Counted from the stretch's first letter, positions 52,301 through 55,239 are shown. The stretch is 64,000 bases of DNA from Heterobilharzia americana (GCA_944470555.2 OX104130.1:68205160-68269159); one strand, 5' to 3'. The notes: generated by a model not told the origin, from the sequence alone. Translations and numbers: made by a program.

Positions 52301-53184
52301 GAACACTTCACAGCTGCATTGTAGAACATTTGATGGATTATGACCACTTGGTAAATGCAGAAAACAACTTCAGGGTCATGTATAGAGTCGGGGTAAATCT
52401 TGTAAAAGGTGTACGCGTAAAACTTCTTCAAACTGCGGAAGCTATGACAATTAATAGTTTGAAGCCTGAACTCTGAGTTCAAAAGGAATTTGTTAAGTCA
52501 CTTTAGTTGCAACCAACATAACCTAAAAGAAGATTTTTACCTTTAAAAGTCTTTTCCTTCAGATCTCACACATTAAATTCCTGCACTTTTGTAATTCTAA
52601 TTTCTGTTTACATTCACCATATTACATCATTTAACTTTGTAACCAAACATTACTTCGATCTTGATAAGTCTTCTTCTCATTATTGTTTCGAACGTTATGT
52701 AATTCTTCATCCGACCTCCTGATTTATAATCAAAATATCTCATGAAACATTCCTTTTCTGTTTCTGTATGAAGAGAATATTTATATGCGATTGTACAGAT
52801 TGAGAATGATATCAGTGAAAAAAGCGACTCTTCGCTTAACGTTTTTTTGTTTTAATACTTAATGAGGATTTTTAAACTACTGAATTATGGATTTGTAAAT
52901 GAAACAATCATTTGACCCTGAATAACACTATTTACAGAGATAAAAGGATTTATCAGTGTGTAAACGATATACATTTCAAAATCTACTTACTTGGTTTTTA
53001 GAAATGGTACAGAACCGCATATCCAGCCAAGAGTACGTCTTTGTTTCCATTTCAACCATAAATATGGACAAGTGTGGTCTTCTTTCTTAACATGTTGCGA
53101 TGAAATGATCGGTATATACAATAGTAATAGTAAATATAATAAGACAGTAGATATGATCAATTTAGCGTCCAATTTAAACAACAT
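5052..53184 (-). CDS. EMI + FAS1 (fasciclin) domain secreted protein, TGFBI/periostin-like; 6 exons, 3' end outside window
   Basis: Joining six minus-strand exons (53184-52991, 43257-42997, 39550-39427, 25716-25639, 16909-16712, 5295-5052) gives 366 codons plus one base with no internal stop. All five introns have GT donors (four GTAAGT, one GTGAGA) and AG acceptors, and the phases agree. Order: hydrophobic signal peptide (about residues 1-29), EMI domain (about 36-90, Cys 39, 56, 75, 76, 89, with the CCPGYEK signature), FAS1-1 (about 91-219, GVYTVFVP and SNGLIHHID), FAS1-2 (about 226-362, VWYTVFAVP and GIGVIHVI). This is the N-terminal half of the TGFBI/periostin arrangement, which normally has four FAS1 domains, so more exons probably lie to the left. 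By family the protein is secreted to the extracellular matrix and mediates adhesion. The exact role in the worm is inference. Introns of 3.4-13.7 kb hold most of the mobile elements of the window. Confidence 0.88.
6534..9945 (+). pseudogene. RTE-like retrotransposon copy C, nearly full length, many frameshifts
   Basis: The 5' end AACCTTGCCTGGTTAACTAG is shared by four copies in the window. After a UTR of about 240 bases comes the endonuclease start ([26 protein letters not shown], later [11 protein letters not shown] near 7250). Then the reverse transcriptase follows ([15 protein letters not shown] near 8350, [13 protein letters not shown] near 8760, FANDD near 9092). The C-terminal region ends at 9930 in an AAT tail. 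Frames switch repeatedly, so no active protein is possible. Motif C carries a one-codon insertion. No target duplication could be recognised. Confidence 0.88.
10000..11130. other. Intron 5 stretch, no feature recognised
   Basis: AT-rich non-coding sequence between the RTE copy C and a tRNA-like/hammerhead unit. No exon, RNA gene or repeat of the families seen elsewhere was identified. Confidence 0.5.
11133..11640 (+). repeat. Composite tRNA-like/hammerhead unit with inverted ends
   Basis: Same order as 2868-3400: inverted right end (gtgtgtggggatttattgat), degenerate minus-strand hammerhead near 11205-11240, middle block (cgagatgagatttctcgaag), decayed tRNA-like boxes near 11480-11540, then a plus-strand hammerhead-like segment at 11566-11612. 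The last has CTGAGAAG, a perfect five-pair stem II (GTCTC/GAGAC) and GAAG; the core carries an A for G8. Confidence 0.6.
11795..12055 (+). repeat. tRNA-derived SINE-like repeat, family 3
   Basis: agtccagtggtaacgtggct resembles an A box and aggttcaaatctctc a B box, about 35 bases apart, as in tRNA-derived SINEs. The downstream body (gtgagccttcctagtatggtggccac) recurs at 33020-33260. No CCA-ready acceptor stem is visible, so it is not a working tRNA gene. Confidence 0.55.
12095..12330 (-). repeat. tRNA-like/hammerhead SINE-like unit, minus strand
   Basis: On the minus strand the unit has tRNA-like boxes (AGTGGCTCAATGGTAGCATG near 12286-12265, GGTTCGATCCATGG near 12240-12226). A decayed hammerhead segment lies at 12150-12200 and the right end aatcaataaatccccacaaac finishes near 12095. 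The box-to-ribozyme order matches the plus-strand unit at 12556-12930. Confidence 0.65.
12385..12430 (-). ncRNA. Hammerhead ribozyme-like motif, second family, intact core
   Basis: The minus strand reads CTGCTGAGGAGTCTCATACC, then CGGACGAAACAGCTGTCCAC. Core residues CUGANGA and GAAA are all present. Stem II is GUCU/GGAC (four pairs including U-G). Stem III is the self-complementary ACAG/CUGU. The cleavage triplet is GUC. Stem I pairs the flanking TACTG with CACTG with one mismatch. Of the second-family copies here this is the best preserved. Confidence 0.7.
12556..12930 (+). repeat. tRNA-like/hammerhead SINE-like unit, plus strand
   Basis: The middle block gctcattggcgactagcttc is followed by tRNA-like sequence (ccgagtggctcaattttaaa, then gtggattcgatccctgg). 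Next come a hammerhead segment at 12830-12878 and the right end ccagcaactg/gatgaatacc-type tail. Together with the two minus-strand units just to the left this forms an inverted cluster. Confidence 0.65.
12830..12878 (+). ncRNA. Hammerhead ribozyme-like motif, second family
   Basis: GGTGCTGAGGAGCCCTATAG is followed by TGGGACGAAACAGCTGTCCA. The CUGAGGA and GAAA cores are intact. Stem II has lost one base relative to GUCCC and would contain a bulge. Stem III is ACAG/CUGU and the cleavage triplet GUC. It lies about 15 bases after the B-box-like sequence. Activity is uncertain. Confidence 0.6.
13838..14010 (+). repeat. Sm-alpha-like tRNA-derived repeat with a mutated hammerhead
   Basis: gcctcagtggcccaatgggt resembles an A box region. 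At 13931-13971 lies the Sm-alpha hammerhead context (ATCCAG, stem II GTCTC/AGGAC, GAAACGCGCGTC, CTGG). The catalytic CUGANGA is altered to CTGGTCA (A6 and G8 changed), so it should be inactive. Confidence 0.7.
14231..14290 (-). repeat. Decayed Sm-alpha-like hammerhead segment
   Basis: On the minus strand TACATATACCTGACGAGTCC, then CAAACCGTATGAAACTCGTG. CUGACGA and GAAA remain but the second half of stem II (CGTAT instead of AGGAC) cannot pair. Likely inactive. Confidence 0.6.
14320..15400. other. Intron 5 stretch, no feature recognised
   Basis: AT-rich, multiple stops in all frames; no exon or known repeat seen. Confidence 0.45.
15450..15740 (+). repeat. Short open stretch of an unidentified dispersed element
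   Basis: A 92-codon open frame (15456-15734) with a basic C-terminal part ([13 protein letters not shown]). A weakly similar sequence lies near 20690-20990 (gaggaccgttcagtctatcc, aaaaacaatt). The two look like diverged copies of one element. Family not recognised. Confidence 0.35.
15850..16470 (+). pseudogene. CR1/jockey-like non-LTR retrotransposon, C-terminal remnant
   Basis: Frames with stops encode the typical end of a group-II non-LTR reverse transcriptase: a [17 protein letters not shown] block, [27 protein letters not shown] with the KVKNEHSLR block, and a final [13 protein letters not shown]. Order and wording match schistosome CR1/jockey-type elements (SR1/Perere-like by recollection). 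Broken, no complete domain. Confidence 0.6.
16712..16909 (-). CDS. Exon 5: linker and first half of FAS1-2
   Basis: A 198-base exon in phase 0/0. Its acceptor is TTCTTAAG at 16911-16910 and its donor is CCTGAA/GTAAGT with GT at 16711-16710. It encodes residues 220-285, starting [15 protein letters not shown] and running through an amphipathic helix to the H1-type strand [10 protein letters not shown] and the NxVWNRM helix. The acceptor lacks a long pyrimidine run (TTATCTTCTTAAG) but phase and homology support it. Confidence 0.86.
17700..18803 (+). pseudogene. CR1/jockey-like reverse transcriptase remnant
   Basis: The open stretch 17719-18024 encodes an LDxxxAFDxIPR-type palm region (here [19 protein letters not shown]) followed by [20 protein letters not shown]. 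Downstream, in shifting frames, comes a damaged YADDLT region near 18115 (KYTDDLTVF). Later blocks read [20 protein letters not shown] and [19 protein letters not shown]. No intact motif set remains. Confidence 0.65.
18810..19375. other. Intron 5 stretch, no feature recognised
   Basis: Non-coding AT-rich sequence ending at the left target duplication of the next RTE insertion. Confidence 0.45.
19379..19393. repeat. Target site duplication (left) of RTE copy E
   Basis: AATAACAAGTAGTAT, identical to 20559-20573; the two flank the truncated RTE copy E. Confidence 0.85.
19394..20558 (-). mobile_element. RTE-like retrotransposon copy E, 5'-truncated, with 15-bp target duplication
   Basis: On the minus strand it enters RT just before the palm motif ([19 protein letters not shown]), passes [10 protein letters not shown] and DFANDD, and reaches the 3' end CTTCTAGGAACCCAAGGGAC-like terminus with an AAT tail. 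It lacks the 5' half, as expected of incomplete target-primed reverse transcription. The protein is broken by small insertions that are shared with copy F (49507-50756): a GCCAGCG insertion, GCCCCACC, and the extra codon in motif C. Nucleotide similarity to the full-length copy is high, so the insertion looks recent. Confidence 0.9.
20559..20573. repeat. Target site duplication (right) of RTE copy E
   Basis: AATAACAAGTAGTAT, same as 19379-19393. Confidence 0.85.
20690..20995 (+). repeat. Diverged copy of the unidentified element at 15450-15740
   Basis: Weak stepwise similarity over about 250 bases, with no open frame left. Identity uncertain. Confidence 0.3.
21539..22270 (+). pseudogene. RTE-like copy D, internally deleted and lacking its 3' end
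   Basis: The first 540 bases match copy C from its 5' end (AACCTTGCCTGGTTAACTAG) into the endonuclease. At about 22078 the sequence jumps to what is position 9330 of copy C (AGCACTGTTTCAACTACAGG), skipping about 2.27 kb with a two-base overlap (AA) at the join. It stops near 22270 (GACTTGGCGTG) without the AAT tail. It keeps 10 bases (agcagcatcg) that copy C lost, so it does not derive from copy C itself. Confidence 0.85.
22280..23780. other. Intron 4/5 region, no gene recognised
   Basis: Includes a phrase near 22560-22640 (ggtgcccgaaatgttgaata ... gtgttggccaacacacc) that looks like part of a dispersed repeat, but no coding segment is supported. Confidence 0.35.
24040..24640 (+). pseudogene. 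Ty3/gypsy-like LTR retrotransposon, reverse transcriptase remnant
   Basis: In broken frames the plus strand gives [80 protein letters not shown], and [13 protein letters not shown]. These follow the order of a Ty3/gypsy RT (primer-side loop, LDxxDAxxQ-type palm motif, then the xxDDVLI motif C). Several stops and frameshifts are present, and Gln in the palm motif is lost. No LTR pair was identified around it. Confidence 0.7.
24846..25375 (+). repeat. Composite tRNA-like/hammerhead unit with inverted ends
   Basis: It starts with ggtttatgtggactcactgg. A short inverted arm comes directly before an intact-core hammerhead (24911-24958), followed by the right end caataaattcccacaaactc near 25010-25035. 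A second part has the middle block (gcttcgaggtgggacttctc), tRNA-like boxes (cagtggttcagtggcaacat, cctgggatgcatctctgg), and a mutated hammerhead segment near 25310-25365 (CTGAGGA with TAAAG). Confidence 0.65.
24911..24958 (+). ncRNA. Hammerhead ribozyme-like motif, second family, intact core
   Basis: CACTGCTGATGAGTCTCATA is followed by CTAGGACGAAACACCTATCC. The core is a perfect CUGAUGA ... GAAA. Stem II is GUCU/GGAC, stem I is ACTG/CAGT and the triplet AUC. Stem III (ACAC/CTAT) is weak. In addition the upstream ATAGGTGTTT is the exact complement of AAACACCTAT, so an alternative hairpin could block folding. Confidence 0.6.
25639..25716 (-). CDS. Exon 4: H2 motif of FAS1-1
   Basis: A 78-base exon in phase 0/0, with acceptor TCGTTTCAG and donor GATGGA/GTAAGT. 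It encodes [19 protein letters not shown] followed by LIHHIDG. The last part is the conserved FAS1 H2 motif (NG-x-IHxID), which puts this exon at the end of FAS1-1, straight after exon 3. Intron 3 (39426-25717, 13.7 kb) is the largest visible intron and holds the full-length RTE element. Confidence 0.88.
25925..26225 (+). repeat. Dispersed repeat R3, copy 1
   Basis: cactctgatctgactggcga and cctgagtggtttttaactac recur at 37990-38265 and, shorter, at 38385-38475. Non-coding; family not recognised. Confidence 0.55.
26230..27430. other. Intron 3/4 region, no gene recognised
   Basis: AT-rich, stops in all frames. A small fragment of family 2 (acgtaggtgcgtcactttaa) lies at its right end. Confidence 0.4.
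27600..28430 (+). pseudogene. Penelope-like element, N-terminal part, split by an inserted family 2 end
   Basis: 27600-27740 encodes LSPALKFCN and [20 protein letters not shown], matching the start of the Penelope-like ORF near 49460-50830 ([26 protein letters not shown]). 28060-28430 continues with [36 protein letters not shown] and [15 protein letters not shown], the region that precedes the RT palm. The stretch between, about 27740-28060, reads as the 3' end of family 2. Confidence 0.6.
28430..28768 (-). repeat. Non-LTR family 2, 3' fragment (part interrupted by RTE)
   Basis: cgcagaacccggcatatag ... gtcaccaacagtcctcaacc ... ggcagtctacatctcccg, then gggacttcatgctacctctt. It continues on the far side of the RTE insertion from 31996 (ggtttagctgcccttaaccc). 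Same family as 33985-34480 and 56880-57560. Confidence 0.65.
28755..28768. repeat. Target site duplication (left) of the full-length RTE
   Basis: TACCTCTTGGTTTA, identical to 31996-32009. Confidence 0.88.
28788..31001 (-). CDS. RTE reverse transcriptase frame, 737 codons, intact motifs
   Basis: A long open frame that nominally opens at GTG. In the parent element it would simply continue from the endonuclease, so the true start is upstream. Visible RT blocks are [15 protein letters not shown] (about 243-255), [20 protein letters not shown] (292-310), [13 protein letters not shown] (338-350), the palm motif [13 protein letters not shown] (370-382), [10 protein letters not shown] (429-438), and the catalytic FADD (473-476). 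The C-terminal part has the [12 protein letters not shown] block. It is the only uninterrupted RT of the window. It would copy element RNA at a nicked target in the nucleus. Activity is doubtful because the linked endonuclease is broken. Confidence 0.88.
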   Translation of the reverse strand: MQGTFQIKLKAFKEAGDRPQLKYNTRKLKDETTKEIFKAAIKTKWETSRNIPEETCVEEHWKSLKAMWKETCTTVLGRKKKEDKEWISTDTWKLIEERRMVKQKINQCKDAQRQEELSTMYKTLDKEVKKSARKDKRHFYETLASEAEQAAGKRDLTTLYQITRLLSGKRPTQMKPIKDEEGNLITKEEKQRKRWADHFKKLLNRPPPALRPEIPPAAAELQVNINPPTKMEVLNAIKLLKCGKAAGPDGIPPEALRTDAETTADMLTPLLQKVWKEEKVPDDWKKGYLVKLPKKGDLSACKNWRGITLLSTPSKILSRIILERLKDALDSKLRPEQAGFRKYKSCADQIATLRIIIEQSIEWQSALYLNFIDFEKAFDSVDREVIWKLLQYYGVPQTFIRLIQQLYEDATCQVIHNGKLSDAFEVKTGVKQGCLLSPMIFLIVVDWIMQQTVGSEKRGIHWTTEKNLEDLDFADDLCLMSHKLEDLQAKTNKLIEEAAKTGLQVNIEKTEVMKIPHHHHQQQQQTPITVNGRNLKEVTSFTYLGSTVSTTGGTDEDVKVRIGKARQAFISLKPVWRSSALSMRNKIRIFNTNVKSVLLYGSETWRVTKGISNKLQTFINNCLRSLLKIRWPEKISNKELWERTNQEPITQQICRKKWRWIGHALRRPTEDITRQALEWNPHGKRRVGRPRVTWRRSCEQEMRACGLSWDQVQKISENRGHWRRATEALCSTRNPRD
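31021..31773 (-). pseudogene. RTE APE-type endonuclease frame, frameshifted near its end
   Basis: 250 codons from an ATG at 31773. Apurinic-endonuclease motifs occur in order: VGTWNVRTM (Asn), [11 protein letters not shown] (Glu), [18 protein letters not shown], and TWISPDTR. After DTRD the expected reading ([15 protein letters not shown]) is in another frame, so this frame ends in unrelated residues (LKIKSTLSQ). The restored frame itself stops at 31003-31001. The expected catalytic SDH near the end reads SHL in that frame. At least two frameshifts separate endonuclease and reverse transcriptase, so no fusion protein can be made without recoding. Confidence 0.85.
31996..32009. repeat. Target site duplication (right) of the full-length RTE
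   Basis: TACCTCTTGGTTTA, same as 28755-28768. Confidence 0.88.
32010..32250 (-). repeat. Non-LTR family 2 fragment, continuation after the RTE insertion
   Basis: cccttaaccctcttccaacc and ttgtagtaggcgatgactg continue the sequence broken at 28768, as judged from the uninterrupted copies at 34310-34480 and 57190-57330. Confidence 0.6.
33020..33260 (+). repeat. tRNA-derived SINE-like repeat, family 3
   Basis: catcagtggtaacgtgtctg (A-box-like) and gtgggttagaatctcc (decayed B box), then a body ending gtctcctagtttggcggcca, shared with 11795-12055. Confidence 0.55.
33345..33530 (+). repeat. tRNA-derived SINE-like repeat, family 3, partial
   Basis: gagtctctgactgcaaaact, gccagtgagcactagaccta and the tail cctgtcgattgtctccatcc match the copies at 33020 and 34530. 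Confidence 0.5.
33985..34480 (-). repeat. Non-LTR family 2, 3' end fragment, uninterrupted
   Basis: acgtagaaacttgcacataa through ggagtcctcaaccactaatt to ctttccctagcatgatacat. On the minus strand a decayed C-terminus ([14 protein letters not shown]) is readable. It shows what the site of the full-length RTE insertion looked like before. Confidence 0.6.
34530..34850 (-). repeat. tRNA-derived SINE-like repeat, family 3, reverse orientation
   Basis: Reverse complement carries the family 3 order: AACTCGGTAGTGACGTCTCC (A-box-like), GTTCGAATATC (B-box-like), then the body with CTCTCTCAGCGCATCGTGAT. Confidence 0.5.
35253..35300 (-). repeat. Sm-alpha-like hammerhead segment, mutated core
   Basis: Minus strand: ACATCCAGCTGACTAGTCCC, then AAATTGGACGAAACGCCCTT. 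Stems I and II and GAAA are kept but CUGANGA reads CTGACTA (G8 changed), which should abolish cleavage. Related sequence extends to about 35400. Confidence 0.65.
35840..35900 (+). repeat. tRNA-like segment
   Basis: acagttggttcagtgaccag with ctagttcgaatcatg resemble A and B boxes about 20 bases apart. No acceptor stem can be drawn, so it is part of a SINE-like repeat and not a tRNA gene. Confidence 0.35.
36460..37260 (+). pseudogene. Non-LTR family 2 reverse transcriptase C-terminus and 3' UTR
   Basis: From 36472 the frames give [35 protein letters not shown], then in other frames [26 protein letters not shown] and a [13 protein letters not shown] end. This is the C-terminal block of an endonuclease-type non-LTR RT distinct from the RTE family above. 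The following 200 bases (tttttctatccactttttct) are the 3' UTR found in the other family 2 fragments. Confidence 0.6.
37990..38265 (+). repeat. Dispersed repeat R3, copy 2
   Basis: cactctgatctggctaacga, cctgagtggtttctaactac and caaattgtaaatcctctgca match 25925-26225. A partial third copy lies at 38385-38475 (gtttagatcactgtaatctg). Confidence 0.55.
39427..39550 (-). CDS. Exon 3: middle of FAS1-1
   Basis: This small exon has the acceptor AATTTAG and the donor TGGA/GTAAGT. The first T completes Ser152. It adds residues 153-193, beginning [19 protein letters not shown] and ending in TYSTG. This fits the segment between the H1 and H2 motifs of a FAS1 fold, including a glycine-rich turn and the NGQKIPT loop. 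It is too short to stand out as an open frame and was found by matching splice sites and phase. It ends in phase 0. Confidence 0.82.
39912..39962 (-). ncRNA. Hammerhead ribozyme-like motif, second family
   Basis: Minus strand: TTACTGCTGAGGAGTCTCGT, then GTTGGGACGAAGCAGCTGTC. CUGAGGA and the G-A-A core are present; the base after it is G instead of A, giving a G-U pair at the start of stem III. Stem II is five pairs (GUCUC/GGGAC), stem I TACTG/CAGTG. The surrounding unit runs about 39860-40080 and has decayed tRNA-like boxes. Confidence 0.6.
40278..40322. repeat. (TA)n microsatellite, about 22 units
   Basis: Uninterrupted TA run between gacga and aggcc in intron 2 or 3 sequence. Confidence 0.95.
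40690..40840 (-). repeat. tRNA-derived SINE-like segment
   Basis: The minus strand reads GGTTGGTAGAGCACTGGGTC (A box of a tRNA), then GTGGCTCAAATCC (B box) about 30 bases later, followed by non-tRNA sequence. It is better conserved than the family 3 copies. A true tRNA fold was not found. Confidence 0.5.
41618..42372 (+). pseudogene. RTE-like fragment, 5'-truncated, 3' end present
   Basis: It begins at aacaacaacagcaacatcaa (post-motif-C region, [20 protein letters not shown]) and runs to the 3' end with a short AAT tail near 42370. Frames are broken. It is nearly identical to 61746-62490 in copy G, including a CCAGACCAGGCCAGG slippage tract. Confidence 0.85.
42535..42905. repeat. Decayed tRNA-like/hammerhead unit
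   Basis: Minus-strand remnants (TCGTGAAACCTGAAAGTTCT, GGTTCAACCCCCGAC) and the plus-strand right end aatgaataaatccccacaaa at 42885-42905 identify the family. The hammerhead cores near 42595 and 42800 are lost. Confidence 0.5.
42997..43257 (-). CDS. Exon 2: end of EMI domain and start of FAS1-1
   Basis: The acceptor CCCCACAG precedes TGTTCCAGG. The first base completes the split Asn codon from exon 1. The product begins [16 protein letters not shown], the most recognisable part of an EMI domain, then the helical start of FAS1-1 and the H1-type strand GVYTVFVPQ (residues 130-138). The donor is TAAG/GTGAGA with GT at 42996-42995. The exon ends two bases into codon 152. Intron 1 is 9.7 kb. Confidence 0.88.
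43740..43935 (-). repeat. tRNA-derived SINE-like repeat, family 3, reverse orientation
   Basis: Reverse complement has ACGTGGGTTCGAATGTTTGT (B box) and a body of the family 3 type (GGTTGGAGATGCGCCTTGC). Confidence 0.45.
45157..45212 (+). ncRNA. Sm-alpha-like hammerhead ribozyme, intact core
   Basis: TATGCAGCTGAAGAGTTCCA, then AATTGGACGAAACGCGCGTT and CTGGATTCCACTGC. CUGAAGA and GAAA are intact, stem II GUUC/GGAC has one U-G, stem III is the minimal ACGC/GCGU, the triplet is GUU (permitted), and stem I ATGCAG/CTGGAT has one mismatch. Sequence and order match known Sm-alpha hammerheads of schistosomes. The repeat around it spans about 45115-45240. Confidence 0.75.
45340..45650 (-). pseudogene. 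Penelope-like element, 3' end (GIY-YIG C-terminus), reverse
   Basis: The reverse complement reads like 58840-59140: GAGAGAGACTGATAACCGAG, CCTGTCCCGGATATACGG, AAAATCCTACTG, then the tail toward 45340. Frames are broken. Confidence 0.6.
45770..46140 (+). pseudogene. Penelope-like element, 3' end, forward
   Basis: gatgggatggagtgagagtt, ggtggagaacaagattaata, attctggatatacgtaaaat and the tail aaatcgactaaagtggaact parallel 58810-59150. It lies head to head with the copy at 45340-45650. Confidence 0.6.
47484..47842 (+). pseudogene. RTE-like fragment, 3' end only
   Basis: From agattagatgactagaataa to the tail aataataataataataaaaa. It contains the C-terminal block (caaccaagaacacatcgtcc, gggtgacatggaggagatgg) shared with 42100-42370 and 62220-62490. 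Confidence 0.8.
48112..48245 (+). repeat. Second-family hammerhead repeat lacking stem II
   Basis: GCACTGCTGACGACGAAACA followed by GCTGTTCACTGCTCTCAGG. Compared with other copies the segment from GGAGTCCC to the loop is missing, so GACGAAAC follows CTGAC directly. The right end (caataaaatccccatgaac) is present. Confidence 0.6.
48723..48733. repeat. Poly-C tract
   Basis: A run of C residues after aa at 48721. A similar run lies near 60770. Confidence 0.8.
48791..48835 (-). ncRNA. Sm-alpha-like hammerhead ribozyme, intact core
   Basis: Minus strand: TATCCAGCTGACGAGTCTCA, then AATGGGACGAAACGTGCGTC and AGGGA. The core CUGACGA/GAAA is intact and stem II has five pairs (GUCUC/GGGAC). The triplet is GUC. 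The base pairs of stem I next to the cleavage site are lost (AGGGAT instead of CTGGAT), which may reduce cleavage. The repeat extends to about 48870. Confidence 0.7.
49495..49506. repeat. Target site duplication (left) of RTE copy F
   Basis: ATCAGCAAACTC, identical to 50757-50768. Confidence 0.85.
49507..50756 (-). mobile_element. RTE-like retrotransposon copy F, 5'-truncated, with 12-bp target duplication
   Basis: On the minus strand it starts just upstream of the palm region ([13 protein letters not shown], broken), passes [15 protein letters not shown], a [14 protein letters not shown] block and DFANDD, and ends in an AAT tail. It shares with copy E a set of small insertions absent from the full-length copy, so both came from one source. 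It is inserted in the Penelope-like ORF. Removing it and one duplication rejoins that ORF in frame. Confidence 0.9.
50757..50768. repeat. Target site duplication (right) of RTE copy F
   Basis: ATCAGCAAACTC, same as 49495-49506. Confidence 0.85.
52515..52980. other. Intron 1 stretch next to exon 1, no feature recognised
   Basis: AT-rich sequence between the Penelope-like fossil and the exon 1 donor. Confidence 0.5.
52991..53184 (-). CDS. Exon 1: start codon, signal peptide and first part of EMI domain
   Basis: The frame opens at an ATG at 53184. A charged start (MLFKLDAK) is followed by about 20 hydrophobic residues ending near ISSQ, a good signal peptide. After it comes [20 protein letters not shown], the first two EMI cysteines. 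The donor is CCAA/GTAAGT with GT at 52990-52989. The exon ends after two bases of codon 65. Unspliced reading runs into a stop two codons later. No other in-frame ATG precedes the hydrophobic stretch, so this start is preferred. No promoter motif was recognised upstream. Confidence 0.85.
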
Positions 53185-53689
53185 TTGTACGCTTAGTTTA
53201 ACTAGGAACAGAATGAGAACACTGTGTTTCGAATAAACTTCATTTCAACACGTCAGATTTTATATCAATTTAGTATCCTACTAATTGGACAGTATATTAT
53301 CAAACATTTTTATTTTACAATAATGAAGTAAATAAATTGATGATATTTTGGTCAAAAGTGATATCAACACATCGAAATTTAGTTCCATAATATTGCACAC
53401 TTAATCTGTTTCATGTTCTCTGTTGTATCTACCGTCATTATTTATCATATTTATAAACATATATATACTTTATACATAAATCCTTTCAATCAATTTTTAT
53501 GTTACTTAAGGCATGCACAATGATTAGTAGGAGTGTAATGCTTCCAATAAGTAATGTGTCGATCGATGCATGTGATATGCCGCCGAAGTTAGGTAATATA
53601 ACATCACATCACAGTGTATGGGATGTCGGAAATTCACAAGCTATAAAACTAAAAAGTTCTACTATACTTATTGCCTAGGGACTGGGTAT

Positions 53690-53860
53690 CTTGGCTCATT
53701 GACCTAGTGGTTGACTGTCTAGCGTCTGAAGTGATCGGCCCTGCGTTCAAGGAACAACGGTATTCACTGCGACGTATGTACACGTATCTGGTGAGTCTGA
53801 AACAGGGTGAGACATACGTCCTGGATTCCACTGCCAGCCACTATTCACCACTAATATATC
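53690..53860 (+). repeat. Sm-alpha-like tRNA-derived repeat with mutated hammerhead
   Basis: ggctcattgacctagtggtt is A-box-like. The hammerhead segment at 53780-53832 reads CTGGTGAGTCTGAAACAGGG, GAGACATACGTC, CTGGATTCC. CUGANGA and GAAA are both altered, so it is inactive. It lies about 0.5 kb upstream of the start codon of the EMI/FAS1 gene, on the opposite strand. Confidence 0.65.
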
Positions 53861-54789
53861 TAAATGTACCGATACATTTATATGATAACATATGAATTTA
53901 TTGAAGAGTTGAAATGCACGTGCTGATCGGCTGCTAAACGCTAATCAAGTTAATGCTTCAGTAACCATTGACCAAGAAATTTGATAGATTAAACTTCGTT
54001 TATATAGCTTCATGGCAATAGTTTTATGCATTATGTTGACGTACTAACTACATGAAAATAAGATGGCTGCATAAACACAGACAGATACATAGGAAACTGA
54101 CTTAGCATTATATCAATAAACTATAAACTCAATATAATCAGATGCCTAGCATTTAGAGTAAGATCAATTCGTTCCAGGATGTTTGTAGACAAAGAGCTAC
54201 TATGTTATCTGTCATATTCCAAGTGAAAAAGTATATCCTAAAAAGTTCATCAAAGCAAACATCATAAATTGATGACAATAGAGAAAAAACCTCTATCTCT
54301 GGATCTAAAACGCAGGTGAGACACTCCAGGTGACATCTTATTATCAAAACACCTAACTAGAGCGGTAAATAGAAGGTTTTACGCATGCTGCGCTTTAATA
54401 TCGTTTCACAGTCAGCTAATCTAAGGCTAAATGATGCCCTACCTAATCTTGTTCCTATGGTACAAGTAACACAGAGCATACGCCTAGGCAGGTGCTCCTC
54501 CGCATATGAGATCATTAGCAGGCTGTGTTTGGAAAGCGTGAAGTAAAAACGGTCAACTATTCCATAATTGTGCACCTAGTATATGTAGGGCATCAGATCA
54601 GTGCTAATAGACCTTTTAAAGTTATACAACGTGTTGCAAAAGTAGCTCGCCAACGCCTATTCAAAATAGTTGGGGCTTAAGCAATAATACTGATCAAACC
54701 TGGAGTTTGTATTCCGAAGAAACATGCTAAAGCGCTATTCCTCCTCTGATGCTATATACTCCTGATTTTGCATAGTTTTACCCATTGTT

Positions 54790-55230
54790 TTGCTCATGAC
54801 CTTAAAATAACCTACATGGCTGTCTTCAAACCGTTACTAGTTGTTCTTCCCTTTTACTCTCAAGACTGAACTCTCATTGGTTGTTAACTATGTTTACTGA
54901 TATGTGGATTTAGTGTTTGTCAAGGTCATTTAGAACTGTATATATTTAACATCGCTGTAAACCGTTTTGACTTTTGTTGAGACAGTAATAAGCTCTTTGT
55001 CGGCAGTCTGTCTTCGTTTCTTGTCTTCACGCGTCGGTGGTATTTTTGTGATGGTGTTTGACATCCTGATTTGCTTTTGAGTTACTTCATTTTTGCGCGT
55101 TAGGTTCGTACCGTTTCTAGTCTGCTAGGTTCGTATCGCTCGTAGGCTGTAAAGTTGTACTACCGCTTATAGCAGATTTTCATTAAACCGGAGTCTACCG
55201 CTGTTCTCATTATTTGTTGTCTTTCTTTTA
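54790..55230 (+). repeat. Possible solo LTR
   Basis: The block differs from its surroundings in composition. It has a TATA-like tatatttaa near 54945, a polyadenylation-like region (cagtaataagctctttg) near 54985 and a GT-rich stretch after it. No second copy, terminal TG/CA pair or target duplication could be confirmed here. Confidence 0.25.
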
Positions 55231-55239
55231 CCATCACAC

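Larger units (their letters stand above)
49300..52510 (+). pseudogene. Penelope-like element (RT + GIY-YIG), interrupted by RTE copy F
   Basis: The left part (to 49506) encodes [17 protein letters not shown]. The right part resumes at 50757 with [20 protein letters not shown] and so on. RT blocks are [16 protein letters not shown] (near 51335), a GVGSPLGP block (51530) followed by a stop, and [10 protein letters not shown] (51610). The end region has CVYQFTCCC (52185), a stop, then [15 protein letters not shown], which is the Y...C/YIGRT pattern of a GIY-YIG endonuclease. It ends near [16 protein letters not shown]. Stops at several sites make it a fossil. Confidence 0.8.
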
